Source of the DNA: Polyangia bacterium
Lineage (GTDB): Bacteria; Myxococcota_A; Polyangia; Nannocystales; Nannocystaceae
Length of the DNA stretch: 64,000 nucleotides
Direction: 5' to 3'
NCBI GenBank assembly: GCA_030430565.1
Contig: JAUIKS010000014.1
Span: forward strand, 1-64,000
Shown here: piece by piece, positions 1-8,615 of the stretch
How the letters are laid out: each line of letters starts with the position of its first letter
How positions within the stretch are numbered: the first letter of the stretch is position 1
The notes under the pieces: model-generated
The model's database searches: none
The model's input: the letters and a program-made list of their open reading frames with translations, nothing else
Told to the model about the DNA's origin: nothing
Position numbers and translations under genes: made by a program

Positions 1-186
1 CGAGGCGTCGCCCTCGGCCGAGGCGCCGTCGCCTCCGCCAAACGAGAGGGAGCCCTCCGCGGAGGCGCCGCCGTCGGCTTCGGCGGGACCTTCGGCGAGC
101 TCGTTGCTCGACGCGTGGGCCGTGCCGCTCACGAGCAGCGCGAAGAGTGAGACGGAGCAGGCGAGAGTTCGTGTGAGATCTTTCAT
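1..186 (-). CDS. Secreted protein, N-terminal part only (runs off the left edge)
   Basis: Reading the minus strand from the ATG at 186 gives 62 open codons to the window edge. The N-terminus is MKDLTRTLACSVSLFALLVS followed by GTAHA-SS, a clear Sec signal peptide with a likely signal peptidase I cut after AHA. The visible mature part is rich in Gly, Ala, Ser, Glu and Asp and repeats an (A/S)AEG(D/S) pattern, so it looks like a low-complexity exported protein or linker. No domain can be named because the rest lies outside the window. The start has no rival ATG upstream and the frame is fully open. Function unknown. Confidence 0.6.
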   Translation of the reverse strand, partial: MKDLTRTLACSVSLFALLVSGTAHASSNELAEGPAEADGGASAEGSLSFGGGDGASAEGDAS

Positions 187-592
187 GAATCAACGTCCAG
201 GAGCCCGATACAGGGGCCGCCGTCGACCACTATGCAGCGCGCGTGCCAGGCCAGAACACGCGCTCTGTTGGCTCGAGCGCGGGGCGACGTGTCCGCGTCG
301 CCCCACATCGCCGCGGCGCGCGGGGCGAAATGCCCGGGTGCACGCGCGGCGCGTCTCCAGTAACAGCGGCGGCTGTCCTGGCGAACAGCAGAGGTCAGAT
401 ATCGCTGACGTATGAGCCTCGGCGGATCCCACGAGCAGTCTCTCGTCGGGTGCGTTGACAACGGTTGGGGATCCGCCGGGGCGCCTCCACCAACTCGTCC
501 GTATCAATTAGCGAGACCAGCAGGTCGCGTCCGCGCGGCCTGCTGGTCTCTCTCTCCTCGCGCGCTCGCGTTCGCGCGCGCTGGCGTGCTGT
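187..592. other. Intergenic region, about 400 bp
   Basis: No convincing gene. The short overlapping open frames here lack a signal, domain or ribosome site. It holds the upstream region of the minus-strand secreted-protein gene (start at 186) and the hairpin at 513-550. Confidence 0.5.
513..550 (-). terminator. Strong hairpin, probable terminator
   Basis: A perfect 12-bp inverted repeat, GAGACCAGCAGG (513-524) and CCTGCTGGTCTC (539-550), with a 14-nt GC-rich loop. It lies about 45 bp past the stop of the minus-strand lipoprotein gene at 593. The bases following it on the minus strand are AT-rich but not a clean T-run. Confidence 0.55.
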
Positions 593-1021
593 TCAGAACT
601 TGGCGACGACGTGCTTGTCGAGGATCACCGCGCCGGTCGGCGCGGGGCCGTCGAGCTTGGGCTCGAGCGTGACGGTCACGCGGAATTCTTTCTGCGGCGT
701 GGCGGCGTGCAGCTCTCCGTGGCGCTTGCGCTCGCTGTACTCGAGCACCCCGAGCTTGATCGGCTGCTGGCCCTCGACGTGGGCCCACGCGACGTAGCCG
801 GCCATCTTCTTGTCGATCCGCTGCGGCGGCGCGAGGTAGTCGATCACGATCGTCAGCTCGCCGTTGCCGGTCTTGTTCTCGCTGAGCTTGATGAACGCCT
901 CGGCGGCGTAGGCCGGCGCGGTCGTGTCAGCGCGGACCTTGGTGGTGCCGCAGGCGCTCGCGCCGGCGGTGATCGTGAAGAGGGTCGTGAGGGTCAGGAG
1001 CAGGCGGGTATTGATGTTCAT
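593..1021 (-). CDS. Small putative lipoprotein, unknown function
   Basis: 142 aa from the ATG at 1021. The open frame extends further upstream, but this ATG is preceded by GGAG at a good distance and begins the signal sequence MNINTRLLLTLTTLFTITAG followed by ASAC. The ASAC site could be a lipobox, although position -3 is Ala rather than Leu; cleavage by signal peptidase I is the alternative. The mature part (about 115 aa) looks like one small beta-rich domain with alternating hydrophobic and charged residues (ELTIVIDYL, FRVTVTLEPKL). I do not recognise a family. It stands alone, followed by a strong hairpin at 513-550. An envelope location is inferred from the signal only. Confidence 0.65.
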   Translation of the reverse strand: MNINTRLLLTLTTLFTITAGASACGTTKVRADTTAPAYAAEAFIKLSENKTGNGELTIVIDYLAPPQRIDKKMAGYVAWAHVEGQQPIKLGVLEYSERKRHGELHAATPQKEFRVTVTLEPKLDGPAPTGAVILDKHVVAKF

Positions 1022-1330
1022 AGGAACTCCGAGATCGTGGCCCCTCAATGCAACGGGCGTGCCGGTCGAGAAACCGCGTCGTCGCGTGTCGCTGTAGCAC
1101 ACACCGGCCCACCACGCCCCGGGGCCGGGGACGATCGCCACGTCACCGCGGCGTCGCGCTGAGCGTGGGTGCATCACCACGCCGCAGGGGTGGCGGAACT
1201 CCACGAGCGCGGTGTTTCGCGTCGCGCGTCGCACCACATCCTGCGACAGCGACTTGCATATCCCTTGGATCGCGTCGTGCAGAGCGAGCCGGTGGAGTTT
1301 TTTTGCAGCTCTCTCGACACGGATCGAACG
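1022..1330. other. Divergent intergenic region, about 310 bp
   Basis: It separates the minus-strand lipoprotein gene from the plus-strand aquaporin gene and must carry both promoters. Open frames crossing it are extensions of the flanking genes. No operator repeat was seen; a T-run (TTTTTTT) sits about 30 bp before the aquaporin ATG. Confidence 0.4.
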
Positions 1331-1951
1331 ATGCACAAGTACATCACGGAAATTATCGGAACCTTCTTCCTCGTCTTAACGGTCGGTCTCACCGGCAACC
1401 CGCTCGCGATCGGCTGCGCGCTGATGGTGATGGTCTACATGGGCGGACACATCTCCGGCGCCCACTACAACCCGGCGGTCACCCTCGCGGTGTTCCTGCG
1501 CGGGCGCCTGCCCGCGAGCGAGGTCGCGCCCTACATGGCCGCCCAGCTCATCGGCGCGGTCTCGGCCGGGCTGTTCTTCTACGTCTGCAAGAGCACCACC
1601 TTCGCGGCCGCGCCCGCTGCCGACGCCGGCCTCGGCGCCGCGCTGCTCGTCGAGGTCATCTTCACCTTCGCGCTCGCGCTGGTCGTGCTCAACACGGCCA
1701 CGAGCCGCGAGACCGAGGGCAACTCGTACTTCGGCCTGGCGATCGGCTTCACGGTCGTGGTCGCCGCGTTCGCGGGCGGCGGGATCTCGGGCGGCGCGTT
1801 TAACCCCGCGGTCGGCGTCGGACCGATGATCATCGACGGCGTGCTCGGGGCCGGTCCTCTCGGTCATATTTGGCTGTACATCGTCGGGCCGCTCGCCGGC
1901 GGCGCGCTCGCGGCCTACACCTTCCGCGTTCAGCACCCCGACGGCGACTGA
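1331..1951 (+). CDS. Aquaporin / MIP-family channel
   Basis: 206 aa from the ATG at 1331; the longer frame from 1169 adds an implausible His/Arg-rich leader. It is an integral membrane channel of the major intrinsic protein family. Both half-helix motifs are present: HYNPAVT near residue 48 and AFNPAVG near residue 155. The protein starts directly at TM1 (ITEIIGTFFLVLTVGLTG) and about six hydrophobic segments follow, matching the six-helix, two-repeat fold. It is somewhat shorter than typical AqpZ or GlpF. An oddity: the residue after the second NPA is Val, whereas the family usually has the Arg of the ar/R selectivity filter, so the substrate (water, glycerol or another small solute) cannot be inferred. 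It stands alone, with a hairpin right after the stop. Confidence 0.9.
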   Translation: MHKYITEIIGTFFLVLTVGLTGNPLAIGCALMVMVYMGGHISGAHYNPAVTLAVFLRGRLPASEVAPYMAAQLIGAVSAGLFFYVCKSTTFAAAPAADAGLGAALLVEVIFTFALALVVLNTATSRETEGNSYFGLAIGFTVVVAAFAGGGISGGAFNPAVGVGPMIIDGVLGAGPLGHIWLYIVGPLAGGALAAYTFRVQHPDGD

Positions 1952-1970
1952 GTCGTCGGCGCGCGACGAC
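1952..1970 (+). terminator. Hairpin directly after the aquaporin stop
   Basis: GTCGTCG (1952-1958) and CGACGAC (1964-1970) form a 7-bp stem with a 5-nt loop immediately after the TGA. A second imperfect GC-rich hairpin follows at 1970-1991. There is no T-tract, so this may be a transcript 3' end for either convergent gene. Confidence 0.4.
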
Positions 1971-2010
1971 GCGGGGCCGCGGGGCCTCGCGTCTTCGCGC
2001 CGCGCGGGGA

Positions 2011-3069
2011 CTACGGCTCGGGTCGAAGGCGGTGCGCGCGGACGCTCGCGACGCCCTTGAGCGTGAGCTGCTCGTCGCTCATTCGCAGCTCGATGGCCAA
2101 GCTCGCGCGCGTCGTCGCGTCGAGCACGAGCTCGCCCGCGCGCGCGGCCCCTTGGAGGCGCGACGCGAGGTTGACCGGGTGCCCGAACACGCTCAAGGCG
2201 CGCCGCGAGCGGGTCCCGACCGCGCCGACCACCACCGGCCCGGTCGCGACGCCGACGCCGATCTCGAGGCAGGTGACGCCCGCGCTCGCGCGCCGACGGT
2301 TAAAGGCGGCCGCGTCGCGGAGCAGGTCGAGCGCCGACATCGTGGCGCGGGTGGGGCTGTCGTCGTCGAGCTCGTCGAGGCCGAACACGCCCATGACCGA
2401 GTCGCCGATCACCTTGTCGACGGCGCCGCCGTGGCGCTGGACCGCGCGGATCATGAGCCCGACGTAGGCGTTGAGCGTCCCGAAGATCTCGTCGGGAGGG
2501 CGTCCCTGGCTGAACGAGCTGAATCCGCGCAGGTCCGCGAACAGGATCGAGAGCACGCGCCGCGACGCGACGTCGTGCACGCTCGTGCCGTTGGCGACGA
2601 CGAAGCGCGCGAGATCCCCCCCGAGGTAGCGGTTGATGATCTTCGCGCTGCGCCCGAGCTCCAGCTCTTTGTCGTAGCCGTCCTGCTGCGCGCGCCGACG
2701 ATCCGCCGCGTCCTCGCTCACGTCGAGCAGCAGCACCCAGGTCCGCCCGCGCGCGCGGAAGAGGTGGACGTCGACCGAGACCTGCTCGCTCAGCGTCAGC
2801 GACGGCAGCACCAGCGGATCCCCGTCGTCGTGGGGCAGCAGCGCGTCCAGGGTGTCGAGCAGCTGCTCCACCAGCACGTCCTCCGGCAGCGCGCACGCGC
2901 CCGCGAGGCGACGCAGTCTGCCGCCGCGTAAGATGTCCGCCCGGTCATCTGAGACGCAGAGGTACGCCGCGTTCTTCTCGCGCAGCACGAGGCCGAGCGC
3001 GTAGTCGCGCACGGGCGTCGGGTACAGCCGCTCCACCGCAGCGCGAGTGTAGCAACCAACGCGCCGCAT
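2011..3069 (-). CDS. Class III adenylate/guanylate cyclase
   Basis: 352 aa from the ATG at 3069. The C-terminal half is a class III nucleotide cyclase domain that makes cAMP or cGMP from NTP. It shows LSILFADLRGFSSFS with the first metal Asp, DKVIGDSVMGVFG with the second metal Asp and a Lys at the base-specificity position (favouring ATP), then GVATGPVVVGAVG and FGHPVNLASRLQ. The N-terminal half contains a weak PAS-like stretch (TWVLLLDVSEDAADRRRAQQ) leading into a helical linker (DKELELGRSAKIINRYLG), an arrangement usual for sensor-linked cyclases. No membrane segment is seen, so it is probably cytosolic. The start is uncertain: in-frame GTGs lie upstream, but these would crowd the divergent gene starting at 3147. 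Confidence 0.85.
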   Translation of the reverse strand: MRRVGCYTRAAVERLYPTPVRDYALGLVLREKNAAYLCVSDDRADILRGGRLRRLAGACALPEDVLVEQLLDTLDALLPHDDGDPLVLPSLTLSEQVSVDVHLFRARGRTWVLLLDVSEDAADRRRAQQDGYDKELELGRSAKIINRYLGGDLARFVVANGTSVHDVASRRVLSILFADLRGFSSFSQGRPPDEIFGTLNAYVGLMIRAVQRHGGAVDKVIGDSVMGVFGLDELDDDSPTRATMSALDLLRDAAAFNRRRASAGVTCLEIGVGVATGPVVVGAVGTRSRRALSVFGHPVNLASRLQGAARAGELVLDATTRASLAIELRMSDEQLTLKGVASVRAHRLRPEP

Positions 3070-3146
3070 AACCGCGCGTCGACGAATCACGACACAAGCC
3101 CGAAAGAACACGTAGGATGGTCGTGTAGAGACAGGCGAGAGGCACC

Positions 3147-3773
3147 ATGAGCACATCCTCAAAAGCCAGGCAGGGAAAGAAGCGCGCCGCCCCGAAGGCG
3201 TCCGAGCACGACACGCTGAGCGAGGCGGAGCTCGCCGCCGCCGCCGCGAGCGCCACCGGCGATGAGCCTGGCGAGCAGGAGGTGCAGCTCGGGAAGATCC
3301 GCGACATCTTGTTCGGCGAGCACTCGCGCGACCAGAGCCGGCGGACCGGCGCGGTCGAGCGGCGCCTGCTCGACTCGGAGCGCAGGATCGACGAGCGCAT
3401 CGATCGACTCGAGCGCTTCTCCAAGAGCACGACGGACGCGCTCGCGGAGCGCATCAAGGCCCACCGCAGCGCCGGCGCGTCGGCCGACGGGGCGCTGCGC
3501 AAGGAGCTCTTCGAGCTCGCGGAGTCGTTCGCGGCCCGCGCACAGATGATCGAGGAGAAGCTCGACAACGCGATCGCCGAGACCCGGCAGCAGACCTCCA
3601 CCCAGCTGGAGCTCATGCGCGCCGAGCTGCGCCAGTATCACCGTGAGTCCACGCGGGCCGTCGAGGCCGCGCGCGTCGACCTGCGCCGGCGCAGCGTCGA
3701 TCGCCTCGCGCTGGCGGAGCTGTTCTCGGAGCTGTCCTCGCGGCTGCAGATCGACGGCGGCGGCGGCGAGTGA
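3147..3773 (+). CDS. Coiled-coil protein, first gene of the GTPase operon
   Basis: 208 aa. The first ~50 residues are Ala/Glu/Lys-rich and disordered. Residues about 50-200 are long amphipathic helices with heptad-like spacing (IRDILF, VERRLLDSERRIDERIDRLE, LELMRAELRQ), so the protein is expected to be a coiled coil. It has no signal peptide and no membrane segment, hence is probably cytosolic. It lies about 45 bp before the OmpA-like gene and the Ras-like GTPase gene, all on the same strand. A structural or scaffold partner for that complex is inferred from the context only. A purine-rich GCGAGAGGCACC precedes the ATG. Confidence 0.75.
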   Translation: MSTSSKARQGKKRAAPKASEHDTLSEAELAAAAASATGDEPGEQEVQLGKIRDILFGEHSRDQSRRTGAVERRLLDSERRIDERIDRLERFSKSTTDALAERIKAHRSAGASADGALRKELFELAESFAARAQMIEEKLDNAIAETRQQTSTQLELMRAELRQYHRESTRAVEAARVDLRRRSVDRLALAELFSELSSRLQIDGGGGE

Positions 3774-3820
3774 TCTCGAGCTCGCGCGCGCGGTGCCTGG
3801 GCGTGTAAAACTCAACCCGG

Positions 3821-5569
3821 ATGGGGGCGGGACCCGGAGAGCAGCAGCAGCAGCGGTCGGAGGACGGTCTCGAGCAGCTGCGTGATCTCTTGCTGCTGCC
3901 CGACCGCAGCAAGATCGAGCTGCTGCGTCAGCGCGTCGAGGAGCTCGAGCACGCGGGCGTCGACGAGCTCAGCGAGGCGCTCCCCGAGGCGGTGCGCCGC
4001 CGGGTCAACCGTGACGACAAGCTCAGCGAGGCGCTCACCGTGCCCGTCGAGGACGCGCTGCAGCGCTCGGTCAAGCGTGACCCGCAGCCGCTGATCGACG
4101 CGGTGACGCCGGTGATCGGGCCGGCGATCCGCAAGGCCGTGAGCGCGGCGATCCGCGGCATGACCCGCACGCTCAATCAAGTCCTCGAGGACAGCCTCTC
4201 CCCGCGCGGCCTCGCGTGGCGCGTCGAGGCCTGGCGCACCGGTCGCTCGTTCGCCGAGGTCGCGCTGCTCCACAGCCTCATCTACCGCGTCGAGCAGGTG
4301 TTCTTGATCCACCGCGAGACCGGCCTGCTGCTCGCGCACGTCGTCGCGCCCGAGATCCAGGCCCAAGACGCCGACATGGTCTCGGCGATGCTCACGGCGA
4401 TCCGCGACTTCGTGCACGACTCGTTCGCGGTCGGCGAGGAGGAGGGCGTCGAGGCGCTGCAGGTCGGCGACCTCAACGTCTGGGTCGAGCACAGCGCCGA
4501 GCTCGTGCTCGCGGGCGTCATCCGCGGGAACGCGCCGTCGACCGTGCGCGAGCTGATGGAGGACGCGCTCGCCCGCGTCCGCGCCGACCTCCGCGAGGAG
4601 ATCCGGCAGTTCGAGGGCGACAGCGAGGCCTTCGCCAGCTGCGAGCCGCTGCTCGAGTCCTGCCTGACGAGTCATCACGTCCCGCGGCGCGGGCGTCCGT
4701 ACTGGGCGATCGGTCTGGTGCTCGCGCTCGTGGCCGCCGCGCTCGTCTACGTCTTCACCCGCCCGCCGCCGCCGCCTCCGCCGGCGCCGGTCGAGACCGA
4801 CATCGCCGCGTTTCATTCGTACCGCGCGCGGCTCGAGGCCGAGCCGGGGATCGTCGTCGTCGAGGTCGTCGAGGACGCCGAGGGCGAGGGCTACACCATC
4901 ACCGGGCTACATGACCCGATCGCCCGCGACCCTGTGGCGCTGCTGGCCGAGAGCGAGCTGGAGCCGTCGCGGGTGCGCGCGCGCTGGGAGCCCTACGTCG
5001 CGCTGCACCCCGACTTCGTGCGGGCGCGCGCGACCCGGGCGCTCGCGCCGCCCGAGGGCGTCACGCTCCGCTACGAGGATGGCCAGCTCGCGCTCGCGGG
5101 CGCGGCGACCCGCGAGTGGATCGAGCGCGCGCAGCAGGTCGGGGTCGCGCTCGCCGGCGTCGAGGCGCTCGACCTCTCCGGCCTGACCGACACGACCGCG
5201 CGCGCCTGGGACGAGTCGATCGTATGGATCGAGGAGGTCGAGCTCGAGTTCGAATCGGACATCGCCAAGCTCTCGCCCAAGGGGCTCGCGCGTCTCGGCG
5301 AGGCCAAGCCGCGGATCGTCGCGCTCGACCAGCTCGCGCGCGCGCTCGACCGCAGCCTCGTCCTCGAGATCATCGGCAACGCCGACGACTCCGGGACCCC
5401 GCAGCGCAACGAGGAGCTGCGGACCCAGCGGGCGCAGTTCGTGATGAAGGAACTCTCTGGCCTCGCGTACACGTCGGTGATGCTCTCGCCGCGCCCGGCG
5501 ACCGACGACGACGGCGGCGCGAAGACGCGGACGGTGCGCTTCCGCGTGCTGCTCGCCGAGGTCCCGTAG
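3821..5569 (+). CDS. Single-pass membrane protein with C-terminal OmpA-like domain
   Basis: 582 aa. Residues 1-290 form a cytosolic helical region containing a short alpha/beta stretch (IYRVEQVFLIHRETGLLLAHV) that resembles a roadblock- or longin-like sensor fold. One membrane helix lies at about 293-312 (YWAIGLVLALVAAALVYVFT). A proline-rich spacer (PPPPPPP) follows, then BON-like repeats (about 325-470), then an OmpA/MotB-like domain (about 470-580) with LEFESDIAKLSPKG and a late NADDSGTPQRNEELRTQRA segment equivalent to the peptidoglycan-binding loop. It would tie the inner membrane to the cell wall. It is followed after 17 bp by the GTPase gene, so signalling from wall or envelope to a small GTPase is a reasonable inference. 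Confidence 0.8.
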   Translation: MGAGPGEQQQQRSEDGLEQLRDLLLLPDRSKIELLRQRVEELEHAGVDELSEALPEAVRRRVNRDDKLSEALTVPVEDALQRSVKRDPQPLIDAVTPVIGPAIRKAVSAAIRGMTRTLNQVLEDSLSPRGLAWRVEAWRTGRSFAEVALLHSLIYRVEQVFLIHRETGLLLAHVVAPEIQAQDADMVSAMLTAIRDFVHDSFAVGEEEGVEALQVGDLNVWVEHSAELVLAGVIRGNAPSTVRELMEDALARVRADLREEIRQFEGDSEAFASCEPLLESCLTSHHVPRRGRPYWAIGLVLALVAAALVYVFTRPPPPPPPAPVETDIAAFHSYRARLEAEPGIVVVEVVEDAEGEGYTITGLHDPIARDPVALLAESELEPSRVRARWEPYVALHPDFVRARATRALAPPEGVTLRYEDGQLALAGAATREWIERAQQVGVALAGVEALDLSGLTDTTARAWDESIVWIEEVELEFESDIAKLSPKGLARLGEAKPRIVALDQLARALDRSLVLEIIGNADDSGTPQRNEELRTQRAQFVMKELSGLAYTSVMLSPRPATDDDGGAKTRTVRFRVLLAEVP

Positions 5570-5586
5570 GTAGAGCGCGACTAGCT

Positions 5587-6096
5587 GTGCTTCAGAAGAA
5601 GATCTGCATGCTCGGGAGCTTCGCGGTCGGCAAGACGAGCCTGGTCGCGCGCTTCGTGCACTCGATGTTCTCCGAGCGCTACCACACCACGGTCGGCGTG
5701 AAGGTGGACAAGAAGCTCGTCACGCTCGGCGGGCGGACGATCAAGCTGATGCTCTGGGACATCCACGGCGAGGACGACCACCAGCGGATCAAGCGAGTGT
5801 ACCTGCGCGGCGCGGCCGGCTACGCGCTCATCGCCGACGGCACCCGGCCGGCGACGCTCGACGCGCTCGAGTCGGTCCACGAGCGCGCGCAGGCGCAGCT
5901 CGGCCTGCGGCCCTTCGTCGTCGCGCTCAACAAGTCCGACCTACAGGGGGACTGGGGGCTGCGCGAGCCCGACATCGCCAGCTGGCGCGCGCGCCCGGGG
6001 TGCGCGGGGGTGCTGCGCTGCTCCGCGAAGACCGGCGCGGAGGTCGAGCGCATGCTCCACACGCTCGCGGCCGCGCTGCTCCCGGAGGCGCGGTGA
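5587..6096 (+). CDS. Ras/Rab-like small GTPase
   Basis: 169 aa from a GTG at 5587. The start is fixed by the need for strand beta-1 (LQKKICML) before the P-loop; the first ATG would remove it. GTPase motifs: G1 GSFAVGKT (residues 10-17), switch I with TTVGVKVDKK, G3 WDIHGED (a DxxGE form), G4 NKSD, and G5 CSAKTG. There is no C-terminal cysteine for lipidation, unlike eukaryotic Rabs. It is the third gene of a run with the coiled-coil and OmpA-like genes; bacterial Ras-like GTPases commonly act with membrane partners encoded nearby. The stop codon overlaps a small GTG-started frame (6093-6158). Confidence 0.85.
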   Translation: MLQKKICMLGSFAVGKTSLVARFVHSMFSERYHTTVGVKVDKKLVTLGGRTIKLMLWDIHGEDDHQRIKRVYLRGAAGYALIADGTRPATLDALESVHERAQAQLGLRPFVVALNKSDLQGDWGLREPDIASWRARPGCAGVLRCSAKTGAEVERMLHTLAAALLPEAR

Positions 6097-6158
6097 CCAT
6101 CGCGCCCGACGACTCGGCGCTCGAGACCGAGGACCTCGCCAACGGCATTGTGACGTGA
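6093..6158 (+). other. 21-codon stub overlapping the GTPase stop
   Basis: A GTG at 6093 overlaps the TGA of the GTPase gene (GTGA) and is preceded by GGAGG 4 nt upstream, a classic coupled start. The frame closes after 21 codons (VTIAPDDSALETEDLANGIV plus T). The following ~90 bp still looks coding in another frame (GDPAFVDLDLALTPPVP). It may be the remnant of a fourth operon gene, a translated leader, or chance. Confidence 0.3.
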
Positions 6159-6317
6159 CGCGACACGGCGAGCGGGCGCAGGCGATCCCGCGTTCGTGGA
6201 CCTCGACCTCGCACTGACGCCGCCGGTCCCGTCATCAGCCTCGCGCGCGTCATGGGGTACAGTGTCGACGCCGGCACGCACGCCGCCCCCACTCACGCAG
6301 AGCCAAGCAGAGCCCTG

Positions 6318-8540
6318 ATGCGCACGATCTGGAACCATCTCGCCAACTCTCGAATTCGCCTCACCGCCGTCGGCGGCCTCGCGCTGCTGCTCGCGGCCTG
6401 CAGCGCCCCCAGCAAAGACCCCAAGCAGGCGAAGCCCACCCCGTCGGTCGAGCAGGAGCCCGCGCTGAAGACCGAGGCGAGCGACAATCCTCTGCTGGCC
6501 GAGTGGACAGGTCCATACGGAGGCGTGCCCGCCTTCGACAAGATGGAGCTGGCGTCGCTCGAGCCGGCGATCACGAGGGCGATCGAGCTGCACCTCGCCG
6601 AGCTCGAGACGATCGCGAACGACGCCGCCGCGCCGAGCTTCGACAACACGATCGTCGCCATGGAGCGCAGCGGCGCGGTCATGGAGCGCGTCGGGACCTA
6701 CCGCGGGATCTGGTCGGCGAACCTCTCGAGCCCCGAGTTCCGCGACATCGACTCCCGGCTCGCGCCGATGCTCTCGGAGTACCGGACCACGATCATCCAG
6801 AACGAGAGGCTGTTCGCGCGCGTCAAGGCGGTCTACGAGGGCGAGGAGCTGAAGTCGCGGAGCCCGGCCGAGCAGCGCCTCGTCAAGCTGATCTACGACC
6901 GCTTCGCCCGTCAGGGCGCGACGCTCGAGGGGGCGCAGAAGCAGCGCTACGCCGCGATCCAGAAGCGCCTCGCCGAGCTGCACACGAAGTTCGGCAACAA
7001 CGTGCTCGCCGACGAGGAGAAGTACGTCGTCTACCTCAACAAAGATCAGCTCGGCGGCCTCCCAGCGTCGTACAAGGCCGCGGCCGCGGCCGCCGCGAAG
7101 GAGCGCGGGCAGGAGGGCAAGTGGGCGGTCACGAACACGCGCTCGTCCATGGACCCGTTCTTGACCTACTCGGACGAGCGCGCGCTTCGAGAGCAGGTCT
7201 GGCGCAACTACTACAGCCGCGGCGACAACGGCGACGCGAACGACAACAACGCGATCATCGCCGAGATCCTCACGCTCCGCGACGAGCGGGTCAAGCTGCT
7301 CGGCCACCCCAACTACGCGACCTGGCGGCTCGAGGACCGGATGGCGAAGACGCCGGCGCGCGCGAGCGAGTTGATGGAGGCGGTCTGGCCGAAGGCGGTC
7401 GCGCGCGTCAAGGAGGAGGTCGCCGATATGCAGGCGGTCGCCGACCGCGAGCTCGGTAAGCGCGCGATCAAGATCGAGCCGTGGGACTACCGCTACTACG
7501 CCGACAAGGTGCGCAAAGAGAAGTACGCGCTCGACTCCGACGAGGTGAAGCAGTACCTGCAGCTCGACAAGCTGCGCGAGGCGATGTTCATGGTCGCCGG
7601 CGAGCTGTTCAACTTTACCTTCACGCCTGTCCCCGAGGGCACGGTGCCCGTCTTCCACCCGGACGTGAAGGTCTGGGAGGTCGCCGACAAGACGACCGGC
7701 GCGCACGTCGGGCTGTGGTACCTCGACCCCTTCGCGCGCCAGGGCAAGCGCTCGGGCGCGTGGGCGACCAGCTACCGCGGGCACACGACCGTCGACGGCG
7801 CGCAGACGGTGCTGTGCTCGAACAACTCCAACTTCATCAAGGGCGCGCCCGGGGAGCCGGTGCTGATCTCGTGGGACGACGCGAGCACCTACTTCCACGA
7901 GTTCGGGCACGCCCTCCACGCGCTCGCGTCCAACGTCAAGTACAACACGCTGAACGGGGGCGTGCGCGACTACACCGAGTTCCAGTCGCAGCTGCTCGAG
8001 CGCTGGCTCGCGACCGACAAGGTGATCGAGACGTACCTCGTGCACCACGAGACCGGCGCGCCCATGCCTGAAGAGCTCGTCGCTAAGATCAAGCGCGCGG
8101 CGACCTTCAACCAGGGCTTCGCGACCACGGAGTACCTGGCCTCGGCGATCATGGACATGAAGTTCCACACCGTCGACCCGGCCGGCCTCGACCCGGACGC
8201 CTTCGAGCGCGAGAGCCTGAAGGAGCTCGGGATGCCGAGCGAGCTGGTGATGCGCCACCGCTCGCCGCACTTCGGGCACGTGTTCTCGGGCGAGGGCTAC
8301 GCGACCGGCTACTACGGCTACCTGTGGGCGGACGTGCTCACGGCGGACGCGGCCGAGGCCTTCGCGGCGGCGCCGGGCGGCTTCTACGACAAGGAGCTGG
8401 CGAAGAAGCTCGTCGAGCACCTGTTCGCGCCCCGCAACGCCGTCGACCCCGCGGACGCGTACCGGGCCTTCCGCGGCCGCGACGCGACGATCGACGCGCT
8501 CCTGCGCGACCGCGGATTCGCGCCGCCGAAGGCCGGTTAG
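6318..8540 (+). CDS. M3-family metallopeptidase lipoprotein (Dcp/oligopeptidase-like)
   Basis: 740 aa from the ATG at 6318, which begins a lipoprotein signal (MRTIWNHLANSRIRLTAVGG then LLLAAC); the longer frame from 6252 would bury this signal. The protein is a zinc peptidase that cleaves oligopeptides or removes C-terminal dipeptides. The zinc motif HEFGHALH starts at residue 527, with the third ligand Glu in the downstream EFQSQLLE helix. The YATGYYGYLW segment near the C-terminus is typical of M3 enzymes. Length matches peptidyl-dipeptidase Dcp plus a signal. Dcp itself is usually cytosolic or periplasmic; here a lipid anchor is predicted. It is a single gene, not obviously in an operon. 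Confidence 0.93.
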   Translation: MRTIWNHLANSRIRLTAVGGLALLLAACSAPSKDPKQAKPTPSVEQEPALKTEASDNPLLAEWTGPYGGVPAFDKMELASLEPAITRAIELHLAELETIANDAAAPSFDNTIVAMERSGAVMERVGTYRGIWSANLSSPEFRDIDSRLAPMLSEYRTTIIQNERLFARVKAVYEGEELKSRSPAEQRLVKLIYDRFARQGATLEGAQKQRYAAIQKRLAELHTKFGNNVLADEEKYVVYLNKDQLGGLPASYKAAAAAAAKERGQEGKWAVTNTRSSMDPFLTYSDERALREQVWRNYYSRGDNGDANDNNAIIAEILTLRDERVKLLGHPNYATWRLEDRMAKTPARASELMEAVWPKAVARVKEEVADMQAVADRELGKRAIKIEPWDYRYYADKVRKEKYALDSDEVKQYLQLDKLREAMFMVAGELFNFTFTPVPEGTVPVFHPDVKVWEVADKTTGAHVGLWYLDPFARQGKRSGAWATSYRGHTTVDGAQTVLCSNNSNFIKGAPGEPVLISWDDASTYFHEFGHALHALASNVKYNTLNGGVRDYTEFQSQLLERWLATDKVIETYLVHHETGAPMPEELVAKIKRAATFNQGFATTEYLASAIMDMKFHTVDPAGLDPDAFERESLKELGMPSELVMRHRSPHFGHVFSGEGYATGYYGYLWADVLTADAAEAFAAAPGGFYDKELAKKLVEHLFAPRNAVDPADAYRAFRGRDATIDALLRDRGFAPPKAG

Positions 8541-8615
8541 CCTGACCACGACGCGCGTGCGCTCGCTCGCGGCGCGTCGCTTCGCAGCGGGCGGGCGGGC
8601 GGTTATCGTCGCGTC

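Noticed and set aside
6252..6317. Upstream in-frame start for the M3 peptidase
   Set aside because: It would place 22 residues before a clear lipoprotein signal; the ATG at 6318 gives the proper signal peptide.
5820..8549. 909-codon minus-strand open frame opposite the GTPase and M3 peptidase
   Set aside because: No motifs or start signals, Arg/Val/Leu-rich composition, and it runs across two unrelated plus-strand genes with clear families.
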